Part shown: in pieces, positions 24,478 through 36,037 of the stretch
How the letters are laid out: each line of letters begins with the position of its first letter
Position numbering within the stretch: the first letter of the stretch is position 1
Assembly: GCF_001442535.1 (NCBI RefSeq)
Contig: NZ_CP013141.1
Coordinates: 4,870,934 to 4,921,015, forward strand
Direction of reading: 5' to 3'
DNA length: 50,082 nucleotides
From: Lysobacter antibioticus
GTDB lineage: Bacteria > Pseudomonadota > Gammaproteobacteria > Xanthomonadales > Xanthomonadaceae
Made by a program: the position numbers and the translations under genes
Notes under the pieces: generated by a model
What the model saw: the letters and a program-made list of their open reading frames with translations, nothing else
Told to the model about the DNA's origin: nothing
The model's database searches: none

Positions 24478-27432
24478 ATGTCTTTTGCACCCAAACCGGG
24501 GCCGACCCAAGCGCTCATGCTTGGCGCCGTCGTTACCGCCGTCAGCTTTCTGAGCTATGCCTTGCCCTGGGACACCCTGAGCGGCGCGTCCGCCGAATCG
24601 AACCCGCTTCGATCGAGTTCGATTCAAGCCAGTTCGATTCAAGCCGGCTCGAGCGCCGCCACCTCGCTGCAAACCGCCAACCTGGCCACCGGCCATGGCG
24701 CGATGGCCGCGCAGGCGGCCGCCGCGCGCTTCGCCGCAGTGCGTAAGTCGCCGGCGACAGAACGGCAGATCTTCGACGCGCACCAGCAAGACCGCGCCGC
24801 CGAGCCCTCGCTGCGCATTCCCTACCAGCCGTTGCTGCGCGAACGCGCCGACACCGACTACGACGGCGCCGACGCGCGTCGCGACATCCTGCAGCGGCCG
24901 TCGTTGGCCAAATTCAGCGCGCGCAGCCTGCAGGCGGCCGCGGCGGCTTGCGACGTCAATCAGTTCGCCAGTCTCAGCGGCGACGCCCTGGTCGCCGCGG
25001 TCAAAAGCGCCGACACCGATTGCATCAACCAGTTGTTCGGCCTGAGCGGCACCACCGCCTACGGCACCTTCCGCGAAGCGCAGATGGTGACCGTCGCCAA
25101 CGCCCTGGCCACGTCCGCGCGCGACTACAACGGCACCAACGTCGGCAGCACTCTGCAACTGGTGCTGTTCCTGCGCGCCGGTTACTACGTGCAGTTCTAC
25201 GACACCAGCGTCGGCAGTTACGGCGCGCCGTTGAAGAACGCGATCCGTCCAGCGCTCGACGCCTTCGCCGCCAACGCGAACTTCGGCCTGGTCAACGACG
25301 TGCACGGCGAAACCCTGGCCGAGTTCGTCACCCTGATCGACAGTTCGATCGAGAACGCGCGCTATCTGTACGTGGTCAAGCGCCTGCTCGACAGCTACAA
25401 CAGCAGCTACAACGCGTATTACTGGATGAAGGTGGCGGTCAACAACGCCTACAACGTGACCTTCCGCGGCCACCAGGACGAGGCGTTCCGCGTCGCGGTG
25501 CAGGCCGATCCCTCGATCGTCGACACGCTGTACAACTTCGCCAACACCCACTTCGCGATGCTGGGCCAGGCCGACGACTATCTGGTGGCCAACGCCGGCC
25601 GCGAAATCGGTCGCTTCCTGCAGTACACCGGCAACGTCAAGAGCATCGCCCAGTCGCGGGCGAAGACCCTGCTCGACCGCTCATCGGTGTCGGGGCCGAC
25701 CGCGCGCCTGTGGGTCGGCATCGGCGAGATGGTGGATTACTTCGACAAGGCCAACTGCGGCTACTACGGTCTGTGCGACTTCAAGGCCCGGGTCGATGCG
25801 GCAGCGTTGCCGATCCGCCACACCTGCAGTCCGACCCTGCGCCTGCGCGCGCAATCGATGACCGCGGCCCAGCTGGCCGATACCTGCGCGATCGTCGCCG
25901 GCGAAGAAACCTATTTCCATCGGACCATGGCCACCGGCGGCGTGCCGGTCGCGAACGACCAGAACGCCGCGCTGGAAATGGTGGTGTTCGACAGCAGCAC
26001 CGACTACGGCATTTATGCCGGCGCGCTCTACGGCATCAACACTAACAACGGCGGCATGTACCTGGAAGGCAATCCGGCCGCGACCGGCAACCAGGCGCGC
26101 TTCATCGCCTACGAGGCCGAATGGATGCGACCGCAGACCTTCGAGATCTGGAACCTCACCCACGAGTACATCCATTACCTCGACGGCCGCTTCAACATGT
26201 TCGGCGACTTCAATGCGGCGATGAAGCAAAAGACCGTGTGGTGGGTCGAAGGCTTCGCCGAATACATGTCGTTCTCGTACCGCAACCTGGCCAACACGGC
26301 GGCGCAAAGCGAGGCCGCGCGCGGTACCTACGCGCTCAGCCGGGTCTATCAGAACGACTACAACAGCGGCCAGAACCTGGTCTACCGCTGGGGCTATCTG
26401 GCGGTGCGCTTCATGTTCGAACAGCGCCGCAGCGAAGTGAACAGCATCCTGGGCTACTTCCGCCCCGGCAATTACACCGGCTACGCCACCTTCATGGGCG
26501 GTATCGGCAGCAACAACGACGCGGCCTTCCGTGCCTGGCTGCCCTGCGTCGCCACGCCGGACGCGCCCGGTTGCGGCGGCACGCCGAACCAGTCGCCGGT
26601 GGCCGCGTTCGGCCATGCCGCCAACGGTCTGACGGTGAACTTCAGCGACAGCTCGTCCGATCCCGACGGCAGCATCGCTTCGCGCGCGTGGAGCTTCGGC
26701 GACGGCACCAGCTCCACCGCCACCCACCCCAGCAAGACCTACGCCGCCGCGGGCACCTACACGGTGAAGCTCACGGTCACCGACAACCGCGGTGCGACGG
26801 CGACCACGAGCAAGTCGGTGACGGTCACCGGCGGCACCTCGAACACTCCGCCGGTGGCGGCGTTCACCACCCGTATCGAAGGCCTGAAGGTGAGCTTCAC
26901 CGATGGCTCCTCCGATGCCGACGGCAGCATCGTTTCGCGCGCCTGGAACTTCGGCGACGGCACCCGCTCGTCCGCGACCAACCCGGTCAAGACCTATGCC
27001 GCAGCGGGGACCTATGCGGTGCAGCTGACCGTGACCGACAACCGCGGTGCACGCACCACGGTCGCCAAGAGCGTGACGGTGACCAGCGGCGGCAGTCTGC
27101 CGGAATGCAGCGCGGCCGACGCCCGCGAGCTCGGCCGCAACTGTTCGCGCAGCAACCTCGCCGCCTCGGCCGACGGTTATGTGTACATGTATGTGCAAGT
27201 GCCGCAGGGCACCACGCAGTTGCGCATCACCACCTCCGGCGGTACCGGCAATGCCGACCTCTACGTCAACACTTTGGGTGCCTGGGCCACGCGCTCGGCG
27301 CATAACTATCGTTCGACCGCGAGCGGCAACACCGAGACGCTGACCGTCAACAACCCGCCGGCCGGCTATGTCTACGTGAGCCTGCACGGTGCCACCGCCT
27401 TCAGCGGCGTGCGCTTGAGCGTGCAGTACTGA
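24478..27432 (+). CDS. Exported M9-type (collagenase-like) metalloprotease with two PKD domains and a PPC domain
   Basis: This secreted protease of 984 residues has an N-terminal export segment (ALMLGAVVTAVSFLSYALPW), then a low-complexity Ser/Ala region, a large helical collagenase activator-like part (about 130-430) and the catalytic gluzincin core. The zinc motif HEYIH starts near residue 562 (NLTHEYIHYLDGRFNMFGD) and the third ligand lies in WWVEGFAEYMS about 27 residues on. Two PKD domains follow (about 705-785 and 791-869, each with SRAW.FGDGT and AAGTY), then a PPC domain to the end. The layout is that of bacterial collagenases that degrade collagen or similar proteins. AAAGGAGA precedes the ATG. 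An intrinsic terminator follows. Confidence 0.93.
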   Translation: MSFAPKPGPTQALMLGAVVTAVSFLSYALPWDTLSGASAESNPLRSSSIQASSIQAGSSAATSLQTANLATGHGAMAAQAAAARFAAVRKSPATERQIFDAHQQDRAAEPSLRIPYQPLLRERADTDYDGADARRDILQRPSLAKFSARSLQAAAAACDVNQFASLSGDALVAAVKSADTDCINQLFGLSGTTAYGTFREAQMVTVANALATSARDYNGTNVGSTLQLVLFLRAGYYVQFYDTSVGSYGAPLKNAIRPALDAFAANANFGLVNDVHGETLAEFVTLIDSSIENARYLYVVKRLLDSYNSSYNAYYWMKVAVNNAYNVTFRGHQDEAFRVAVQADPSIVDTLYNFANTHFAMLGQADDYLVANAGREIGRFLQYTGNVKSIAQSRAKTLLDRSSVSGPTARLWVGIGEMVDYFDKANCGYYGLCDFKARVDAAALPIRHTCSPTLRLRAQSMTAAQLADTCAIVAGEETYFHRTMATGGVPVANDQNAALEMVVFDSSTDYGIYAGALYGINTNNGGMYLEGNPAATGNQARFIAYEAEWMRPQTFEIWNLTHEYIHYLDGRFNMFGDFNAAMKQKTVWWVEGFAEYMSFSYRNLANTAAQSEAARGTYALSRVYQNDYNSGQNLVYRWGYLAVRFMFEQRRSEVNSILGYFRPGNYTGYATFMGGIGSNNDAAFRAWLPCVATPDAPGCGGTPNQSPVAAFGHAANGLTVNFSDSSSDPDGSIASRAWSFGDGTSSTATHPSKTYAAAGTYTVKLTVTDNRGATATTSKSVTVTGGTSNTPPVAAFTTRIEGLKVSFTDGSSDADGSIVSRAWNFGDGTRSSATNPVKTYAAAGTYAVQLTVTDNRGARTTVAKSVTVTSGGSLPECSAADARELGRNCSRSNLAASADGYVYMYVQVPQGTTQLRITTSGGTGNADLYVNTLGAWATRSAHNYRSTASGNTETLTVNNPPAGYVYVSLHGATAFSGVRLSVQY

Positions 27433-27494
27433 ACCGGCGTTATCGAGCCTGCACTATCGAGCTTGAGCAAGACTGAAGTCCGAGTGACTTCGAC

Positions 27495-27527
27495 GGGGCG
27501 GGGGCGCGAGCTCCCGCCCCGCTTTTT
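27495..27527 (+). terminator. Rho-independent terminator after the collagenase gene
   Basis: GGGGCGGG and CCCGCCCC form a strong stem around a 10-base loop, followed by GCTTTTT. It lies 63 bp after the stop codon and just before the convergent LysR gene. Confidence 0.85.
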
Positions 27528-27554
27528 CCATCGCCAACGAGCGGCGATCGGCGA

Positions 27555-28523
27555 TCAGCGATCGGATTGGCCGGTCGCGTAGTAATCGCCGCGGACGAAC
27601 AGGTCCGGCTGGATCAGCTCGGTGAACGCCCGCGCCTGCGGCGACAGGTATTTGCCCTTGCGCACCACCACGCCATAGCTGCGCGACGGGAAGTACTCGG
27701 CCAGCGAGCGCGCCGACAGGCGTGCGCGGTCGGCGTCGGTCAGGCAGATGGCGGTGACGATGCTGATCCCGAGGCCCATCGCCACGTATTGCTTGATGAC
27801 CTCCCAGCCGCCGACTTCGAGCGCGACCGTGTACGGCACGCGGTTCTGCTGGAACACCACGTCGACCATCCGGTAAGTGGTCAGCCGCTGCGGCGGCAGG
27901 ATCAGGCCGTAGGGGCCGAGGTCTTGCAGGGTCAGGGTGTCGAGCTTGGCCAGCGGGTGATCGCGCGGGGTGATCAGCATCGGCTCGAAGCGGTAGACCG
28001 GGGCGTAGCTGAGGTCGCCGGGCACGTCGAGCATCGAGCCGACCGCCAAGTCGACCGCGTCCGAGCGCAGGAGGTCCAGGCCGCCGGCGCCGGTGACGTT
28101 GTGCAGGGTCAGACGGACCTCGGGGTGGGCGGCGCGGAAGGCTTCGACGATCTTCGGCAGCAGATAAAGGATGGTCGAACTGCCGGCGGCGACGTTGAGT
28201 TCGCCCGCGTCCAGGCCGCGGATGCGCTCGCGGAAGGTGCCGTCGAGGGCGTCGAGCCCCTCGACCAGGGGCCGGGCCAGTTCGTACAGCTCCTGGCCCT
28301 CGCGGGTCAGGGCCAGGCGGCGGCCGCTGCGCTCGAGCAGACGCACCCCCATCTCGCGCTCCAGCGCCTGAAGCTGAAGGGTGACCGCCGGCTGGCTCAA
28401 GTACAGCGCCTCAGCAGCTCGTGAGACTGAGCCCAGGCGCGCAGTCTGGCAGAAGGCCCGCAGTGGCTTGAGCCGGTCGCCTTTGTAAGCAAATCGCGGA
28501 CTTAGGCTGCGTGTCGTGGCCAC
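27555..28523 (-). CDS. LysR-family regulator, probable regulator of the glyoxylate shunt
   Basis: This 322-residue regulator has an HTH at about residues 15-75 (LKPLRAFCQTARLGSVSRAA, EALYLSQPAVTLQLQALERE) and a CysB/CbbR-like effector domain (ELNVAAGSSTILYLLPKIVE; YVAMGLGISIVTAICLTD). It is divergent from aceB with a 151-bp shared AT-rich promoter region, the classic LysR arrangement. Control of malate synthase and isocitrate lyase is therefore likely, though only position supports it. The signal metabolite is unknown. Confidence 0.92.
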   Translation of the reverse strand: MATTRSLSPRFAYKGDRLKPLRAFCQTARLGSVSRAAEALYLSQPAVTLQLQALEREMGVRLLERSGRRLALTREGQELYELARPLVEGLDALDGTFRERIRGLDAGELNVAAGSSTILYLLPKIVEAFRAAHPEVRLTLHNVTGAGGLDLLRSDAVDLAVGSMLDVPGDLSYAPVYRFEPMLITPRDHPLAKLDTLTLQDLGPYGLILPPQRLTTYRMVDVVFQQNRVPYTVALEVGGWEVIKQYVAMGLGISIVTAICLTDADRARLSARSLAEYFPSRSYGVVVRKGKYLSPQARAFTELIQPDLFVRGDYYATGQSDR

Positions 28524-28674
28524 TTGAGAACTATATATAAGTTACTCAAATGATATGCATTGAAAAAACTTGATTGTCAAATACAAGACGCCAGCGCATG
28601 GTCTGGGGCAAGAGGCCGACTCGTCGGGAGCGGCCAGATCCTCACCAAGGATGATCCCCCCAGGAGTCGCACCG
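28524..28674. promoter_or_regulatory. Divergent promoter region between LysR and aceB, with LysR-type inverted repeats
   Basis: This spacer is markedly AT-rich. AACT-N7-AGTT (in AACTATATATAAGTT, about 28527-28541) and TTGATTGTCAA (about 28570-28580) are inverted repeats suited to LysR binding. The aceB ribosome-binding site AGGAG is at its right end, 9 bases before ATG 28675. No promoter hexamers can be assigned with confidence. Confidence 0.55.
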
Positions 28675-30309
<1,635 letters not shown>

Positions 30310-30367
30310 CCCGCTGCCACCTCACCACACCCCACGTCACACGACCCATACGTAAGGAATCGAAGTC

Positions 30368-31669
<1,302 letters not shown>

Positions 31670-31705
31670 GCCGTCGTTCGCACGTCGCAAGGGGATAGGG
31701 ACGAG

Positions 31706-31733
31706 GAAGGGCTCCGCAAGGGGCCCTTCTTCG
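31706..31733 (+). terminator. Likely terminator hairpin after aceA
   Basis: GAAGGGC and GCCCTTC form a stem around an 11-base loop, followed by the weak U-rich TTCGTTG. It sits 37 bp after the aceA stop and 30 bp before the heptamer array. Confidence 0.6.
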
Positions 31734-31764
31734 TTGTGGCGCGCGGCACGACGGGCTGGGAGTC

Positions 31765-31837
31765 GGGAATGGGGAATGGGGAATGGGGAATGGGGAATGG
31801 GGAATGGGGAATGGGGAATGGGGAATCGGGAATCGGG
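31765..31837 (+). repeat. Heptamer tandem array, eight GGGAATG then two GGGAATC units
   Basis: Ten exact 7-bp units run from 31765 to 31834 with a final GGG. The regular GGG tracts every 7 bases can form a G-quadruplex on this strand. GGGAATC/G heptamers of this kind are known as enriched, quadruplex-forming repeats in Xanthomonas. The array lies between aceA and the cNMP/GGDEF gene. Confidence 0.92.
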
Positions 31838-32216
31838 TTGGGACGCCGTGGAGGAGCGGCCCGTTCAAGTGTGCTGCGACAAGCCGACGTCGCCCTCGGT
31901 GTCGGGCCCCCGATGCGGTCGGCCGCCGGCTGCTGGTCGGTCCGAGCGGGCGAGGGCCCGGTCGCCGGTCACCATGAACAGGCCGCCGCGACTTCGCCTG
32001 GGCCGGCCCTTCCCGCGAAAAACGCAAGCCTCGCGCTGTTTCCTGCGCGCAACACCTTGTCGTCGCGGCCACGATATTGCAACGTAATGGCTGCGCAATG
32101 GTCCGCGGATGCCGGCGCGGGCTGGCCGTTTCGGCCGCAAACCCGCGTTAGCAGTTCAGACCAGATGCTATCCTGCTGGTGGAACCCCACAGGATGAGGG
32201 GTGTGGGGAGATCGGG
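31838..32216. other. 379-bp gap between the heptamer array and the GGDEF gene
   Basis: I see no supported gene here. The ribosome-binding site GGGGAG of the next gene is at the right edge. A promoter for the signalling operon must lie here or in the array, but I cannot point to convincing -35/-10 hexamers. Confidence 0.5.
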
Positions 32217-33266
32217 ATGAATCGCGACATGGCGGTGCCCTCGATGGGCCGCGAAACCGACAACTCGACGACGACCGCGGCGCCAACGGACGTGGCTATG
32301 GCCGTGCTGACGCCCGGCGAATTCGAGCTGTTCGCCGAGATCGGGCGGCCGCGCCGGGTCGAAGCCGGGCAGGTGCTGTTCCGCCGCGGCGAACTCGGCA
32401 CCACCATGTTCGTGATCGCGCGCGGTGCGATCGTCCTCGACTTCGGCGACGACCTGGTCACCAAGCGCCTGGGCGTGCGCGAGTTCTTCGGCGAGCTCGG
32501 CCTGCTGATCGGCGACCACGCCCGCAGCGCCGATGCGATCGCCGCCACCGACGGCCTGTTGGTCGAACTGCGCCACGAAGAATTTCAAAGGCTGGTCGAC
32601 CGCGACCCGTCCCTGGTCTCGTACTTCCTGCGCCGCGCGATCATGCGCGTGGTGCTCAACGAACAAAGCCTGATCCGACGCCTGCGTCGCCGCAACCAGG
32701 ACCTGGAAGCGGCGCTCGACAGCCTGTATGCGACGACCCACCAGCTCAATCAGACCGAAGAGCTGATCCGCACCGACGACCTGACCGGCCTGTACAACCG
32801 CCGCGGCCTGACCCTGCACCTGCAGGAAAGCCGCACCGTCGGCATGCCCGACACGATGGGCCTGATCCTGATCGACTGCGACCGCTTCAAGCAGGTCAAC
32901 GACGACCACGGCCATCTGGTCGGCGACCGCGTGCTGCAGAGCGTTGCCAACATCCTGCGCTCGGTGGCCGGCCCCGAGGACATCGCCTGCCGGCTCGGCG
33001 GCGATGAATTCTGTCTGCTGGTCGCCGCCTCGACCCGCCAGGACGTGATGCGCTTCGCCGACTTCATCGTCTCGACCGTGCACGGCCTGCTGCTGATTCC
33101 GCAATCGCCGCCGACCATCTGTCCGGTCAGCGTCGGCGCCTGCCTGGTCAGCGCGAAGCACGAATGGAACGACTGGTATGCGCACGCCGACGGCGCGCTG
33201 TACCAGGCCAAGCGGTTGGGCGGCAACCGTGTGCATTGGCAGGACGCGGAACTGACGTCGGCATGA
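32217..33266 (+). CDS. cNMP-binding/GGDEF diguanylate cyclase (XC_0249-like)
   Basis: This soluble protein of 349 residues has a Crp-like cyclic-nucleotide domain (about 33-148) with the phosphate-cassette pattern FFGELGLL and Arg103, a helical linker (about 150-185), and a GGDEF domain whose signature RLGGDEFCLL (261-265) is intact; the lead motif RTDDLTGLYNRRGL is also kept. The I-site is GPED instead of RxxD, so product inhibition is probably lost. In Xanthomonas campestris a protein of this layout (XC_0249, as I recall) binds cGMP and makes c-di-GMP. The next gene encodes the likely cyclase partner, and their ends overlap or nearly touch. GGGGAG precedes ATG 32217. Confidence 0.93.
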   Translation: MNRDMAVPSMGRETDNSTTTAAPTDVAMAVLTPGEFELFAEIGRPRRVEAGQVLFRRGELGTTMFVIARGAIVLDFGDDLVTKRLGVREFFGELGLLIGDHARSADAIAATDGLLVELRHEEFQRLVDRDPSLVSYFLRRAIMRVVLNEQSLIRRLRRRNQDLEAALDSLYATTHQLNQTEELIRTDDLTGLYNRRGLTLHLQESRTVGMPDTMGLILIDCDRFKQVNDDHGHLVGDRVLQSVANILRSVAGPEDIACRLGGDEFCLLVAASTRQDVMRFADFIVSTVHGLLLIPQSPPTICPVSVGACLVSAKHEWNDWYAHADGALYQAKRLGGNRVHWQDAELTSA

Positions 33267-33289
33267 GCCGCGTCGACAAGGATGCCGTC

Positions 33290-35830
33290 ATGAACGACGC
33301 CCACCGACCTAACGCCGACGGGCCGCAATTGCGGACGTTGTTGCTGACCGACCTGTGCGATTCGACCACCCTGGTCGAACGCCTCGGCGACGGTCCGGCT
33401 GCGTCGCTGTTCCGCGAGCACGACCGCCTGGTGCTGCAGTTGCAGCAGCGTTGGCGCGGCCGCCTGATCGACCGCTCCGACGGCTTGCTGCTGTTGTTTG
33501 AGCGGCCGATCGACGGGCTCGGCTTCGCCCTCGACTATGCCCGCGGCCTGCGCGAGCTCGGCGCGCCGCGCAAACTGACCCTGCAGGCGCGCGCCGGCCT
33601 GCATGTCGGCGAAGTACTGACCTGGCGCAACAGCGACGAAGCGGTGCAGGTCGGCGCCAAGCCGGTCGAAGTCGAAGGCCTGGCCAAGCCGATGGCGGGC
33701 CGGCTGATGGCGACCGCGCGTCCCGGCCAGATCCTGCTGTCGGCGATCGCCGAACCGCTGGCGCACCGCGCCGCGCGCGAACTCGGCGAGCGCGGCCAGC
33801 AACTGCTGTGGAAATCGCACGGCCGCTGGCGCTTCAAGGGCGTGCCCGAGCCGCAGGAAATCTACGAGGTCGGCGAGCCCGGCATCGCGCCCTTGCGCGC
33901 GCCGCCGAACGGGCCCAAGGCCTGGCGCGACATTCCCTTGTGGCGGCGTCCGGCCGCGCTCGCCGCCGAAGTCGCCTTGCTCGCGATGATCGGCACCGGC
34001 GTGTGGTTCGCGACCCGGCCGCAGCCGGCGATCGCCTTCAACCAGCGCGACTGGGTGGTGGTCGGCGACCTGCGCAACCTGACCGGGCAGGGCGTGCTCG
34101 ACGATTCGCTGGAACAGGCCTTCCGCATCAGCCTGGAGCAGTCGCGCTACGTCAACGTGCTGTCCGACCTCAAGGCGCGCGACACCCTCGATCGCATGCA
34201 GCGCAAGGTCGACACGGTGCTCGACCGCGCGGTCGCCTCGGAGATCGCGCTGCGCGACGGCGCGCGCGCGGTGATCCTGCCGACGGTGGCCGAAGTCGGC
34301 GGCCGGGTGCGGGTCAGCGCCGAAGTGATCGATCCGCATACCCAGACCACGGTCTATGCCGAGTCGGCCGACGGCGTCGGCGCGGCCTCGGCGCTGACCT
34401 CGATCGACGAGGTCACCAGCGCGCTGCGCGGCAAGCTCGGCGAAGCGCTCAAGAGCATCGACAAGGATTCCGAGCCGCTGCCCAAGGTCGCGACCGGCAA
34501 CCTCGATGCGTTGCGCGCCTATGCGCTCGGCAGCAAGGCTTATGCGCATCGCCAGTTCGACGAAGCCCTGCAGTACTTCCAGCGCGCGGTCCAGATCGAC
34601 CAGAAATTCGCCCTCGCGCACATGGGCATCATGCGCGTCTACGTCAGCAACGCCGACACCGACAAAGCACGGCCCTACCTGGAGCGCGCGCAGGAATTGC
34701 GCGACCACCTGACCCCGCGCGAAGCCCTGTACCTCGACGCCTGGGCGGCCGAATTCGGCCCGCAGCCGTCGCTGCATGCGCCGGGCAAGTGGAAGCTGCT
34801 GGCCGGGGTGTATCCGGATTACTTCGCCGGGCGCTATCAATACGCCTGGTCGGAGTTCCTCGCCAACCGCTTCGACAGCGCGCTGGCCGCGACCACCGCC
34901 GCGACCGCGCCGCAGGAGCCCTTGCGCAACGTCGCCTTCGAGCTGGCCGGGCGCATCCACTTGTCGCAGGAGCGCTATGCCAAGGCTCTGGATTCCTTCA
35001 AGCAGGCCGAACTCAGCGGCCATTACCCGCCCAACCGCCGCCATGCCTCGGCGCTGGCGGCGATGCGCCGTTTCGACGAAGCCAACCGCATCCTCGATTC
35101 GCTGACCGAGCAGGGCCGGTCAGTCAGCGGGCACCTGCCCGACCAATTCGAGCGCATCGCCGTGCCCCTGGACCAGGGCCAGTACGCCAAAGCCGCCGAG
35201 ATCGCGCGCGAAGCCGCGCGCGCTTCGCGCGGCGCCAGCATCCTGGTCCGGCATCCGTTGCGGTTCACCGAGCTGGTCGTGCGCAGCGTCTCCGGCAAAG
35301 ACCAGCCGACCTCGGCCGAGATCGAGCTGTTCGCCGATGCGGTGCTGGCCGATGCCGGCAAGCCCAACAGCGCCGACCACGACGATCTGGCCTTGAATGC
35401 GCTGGCCGCGGTGCGCCTGGCCCAACGCCAGGGCGACCGCGCCCTGGCCGAGCGCCTGTTGCCGCGCGTGGTGAAGGCGGTCAACAGCAGCGGCAGCAGC
35501 CTGTCGCGCAAGTTGCTGCAGGTCGCGCGCGCCGAGCAGCTGCGTCTGGCCGGTAAACCCGATGAGGCGATCCGCGAATTGCGCGGCCTCAGCGACGGCA
35601 GCGAACCCTTCCAGGCCCACGTCGCCTTGCGCGATGCGCTGCTTGCGGCCGGTCGCAAAGACGATGCCGCCACCGAAACCCGTTGGATCGCCGCCCATCG
35701 CGGCCGCGCCTACGCCGATCCGGCTGGCGGCCAGGTGTATCTGGCGATGAACGTCGCCGATGCTTCGGTGGCGCAGCGCGACACGGCGAAAGCCACCGTC
35801 GCCGTCGCCGCGGTCAAGCCAGGCGGCTGA
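33290..35830 (+). CDS. Class III nucleotide cyclase with TM helix and TPR region ('peptide modification system cyclase', XC_0250-like)
   Basis: This protein has 846 residues. The N-terminal cyclase domain (about 14-190) keeps metal-site acids D21/D24 (TDLCDSTTLVERLGD) and D64 (DRSDGLLLLFE). The usual VNxAAR motif is replaced by GAKPVEVEGLAKPMAGRL, so the Asn expected for catalysis is not where it normally stands. One TM helix (about 221-241) leads to a periplasmic part with a FlgO/adenylate-cyclase-like sensor fold and TPR-like helices (about 370-830). Xanthomonas XC_0250 of this type is a guanylyl cyclase. AAGGA lies 7 bases before ATG 33290; the earlier ATG 33263 overlaps the upstream stop (ATGA) and is the alternative. 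Confidence 0.9.
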   Translation: MNDAHRPNADGPQLRTLLLTDLCDSTTLVERLGDGPAASLFREHDRLVLQLQQRWRGRLIDRSDGLLLLFERPIDGLGFALDYARGLRELGAPRKLTLQARAGLHVGEVLTWRNSDEAVQVGAKPVEVEGLAKPMAGRLMATARPGQILLSAIAEPLAHRAARELGERGQQLLWKSHGRWRFKGVPEPQEIYEVGEPGIAPLRAPPNGPKAWRDIPLWRRPAALAAEVALLAMIGTGVWFATRPQPAIAFNQRDWVVVGDLRNLTGQGVLDDSLEQAFRISLEQSRYVNVLSDLKARDTLDRMQRKVDTVLDRAVASEIALRDGARAVILPTVAEVGGRVRVSAEVIDPHTQTTVYAESADGVGAASALTSIDEVTSALRGKLGEALKSIDKDSEPLPKVATGNLDALRAYALGSKAYAHRQFDEALQYFQRAVQIDQKFALAHMGIMRVYVSNADTDKARPYLERAQELRDHLTPREALYLDAWAAEFGPQPSLHAPGKWKLLAGVYPDYFAGRYQYAWSEFLANRFDSALAATTAATAPQEPLRNVAFELAGRIHLSQERYAKALDSFKQAELSGHYPPNRRHASALAAMRRFDEANRILDSLTEQGRSVSGHLPDQFERIAVPLDQGQYAKAAEIAREAARASRGASILVRHPLRFTELVVRSVSGKDQPTSAEIELFADAVLADAGKPNSADHDDLALNALAAVRLAQRQGDRALAERLLPRVVKAVNSSGSSLSRKLLQVARAEQLRLAGKPDEAIRELRGLSDGSEPFQAHVALRDALLAAGRKDDAATETRWIAAHRGRAYADPAGGQVYLAMNVADASVAQRDTAKATVAVAAVKPGG

Positions 35831-35938
35831 TCCGCACGGCGGTGCCAGCCTGCGCAGACGCGCAGGCCGGTCGATTCGAGCCGATGCCCGGTCCGGCGCA
35901 TCGGACTAGCGCTCCGAACCGGGTTCTCCGAACGGTTG

Positions 35939-35974
35939 CTTCGAACTGGTGTTCGAACTTGTGTTCGAGCTGGT
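35939..35974. repeat. Three 12-bp tandem repeats (GTTCGAACTGGT)
   Basis: CTTCGAACTGGT, GTTCGAACTTGT and GTTCGAGCTGGT follow each other between the cyclase gene and the precursor gene. The TTCGAA core of the first two units is itself palindromic. No function is known. Confidence 0.7.
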
Positions 35975-35999
35975 GTTTGGCGACCGATACGATCGATCA

Positions 36000-36031
36000 G
36001 CGCGACGGCAGGCCCCCGCCTACCGTCGCGC
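36000..36031. terminator. Strong hairpin between the convergent cyclase and precursor genes
   Basis: GCGCGACGG and CCGTCGCGC form a perfect 9-bp stem that continues with AGGC/GCCT after one mismatch. It lies 7 bp after the precursor stop on the minus strand and 170 bp after the cyclase stop. No U tract is present on either side, so it may protect 3' ends more than terminate. Confidence 0.55.
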
Positions 36032-36037
36032 CTGCAC

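Noticed and set aside
31736..32197. A protein of GMGNGEW repeats encoded by the heptamer array
   Set aside because: The repeat translates in all frames because 7-bp units shift the frame; it is a DNA repeat, not a gene.
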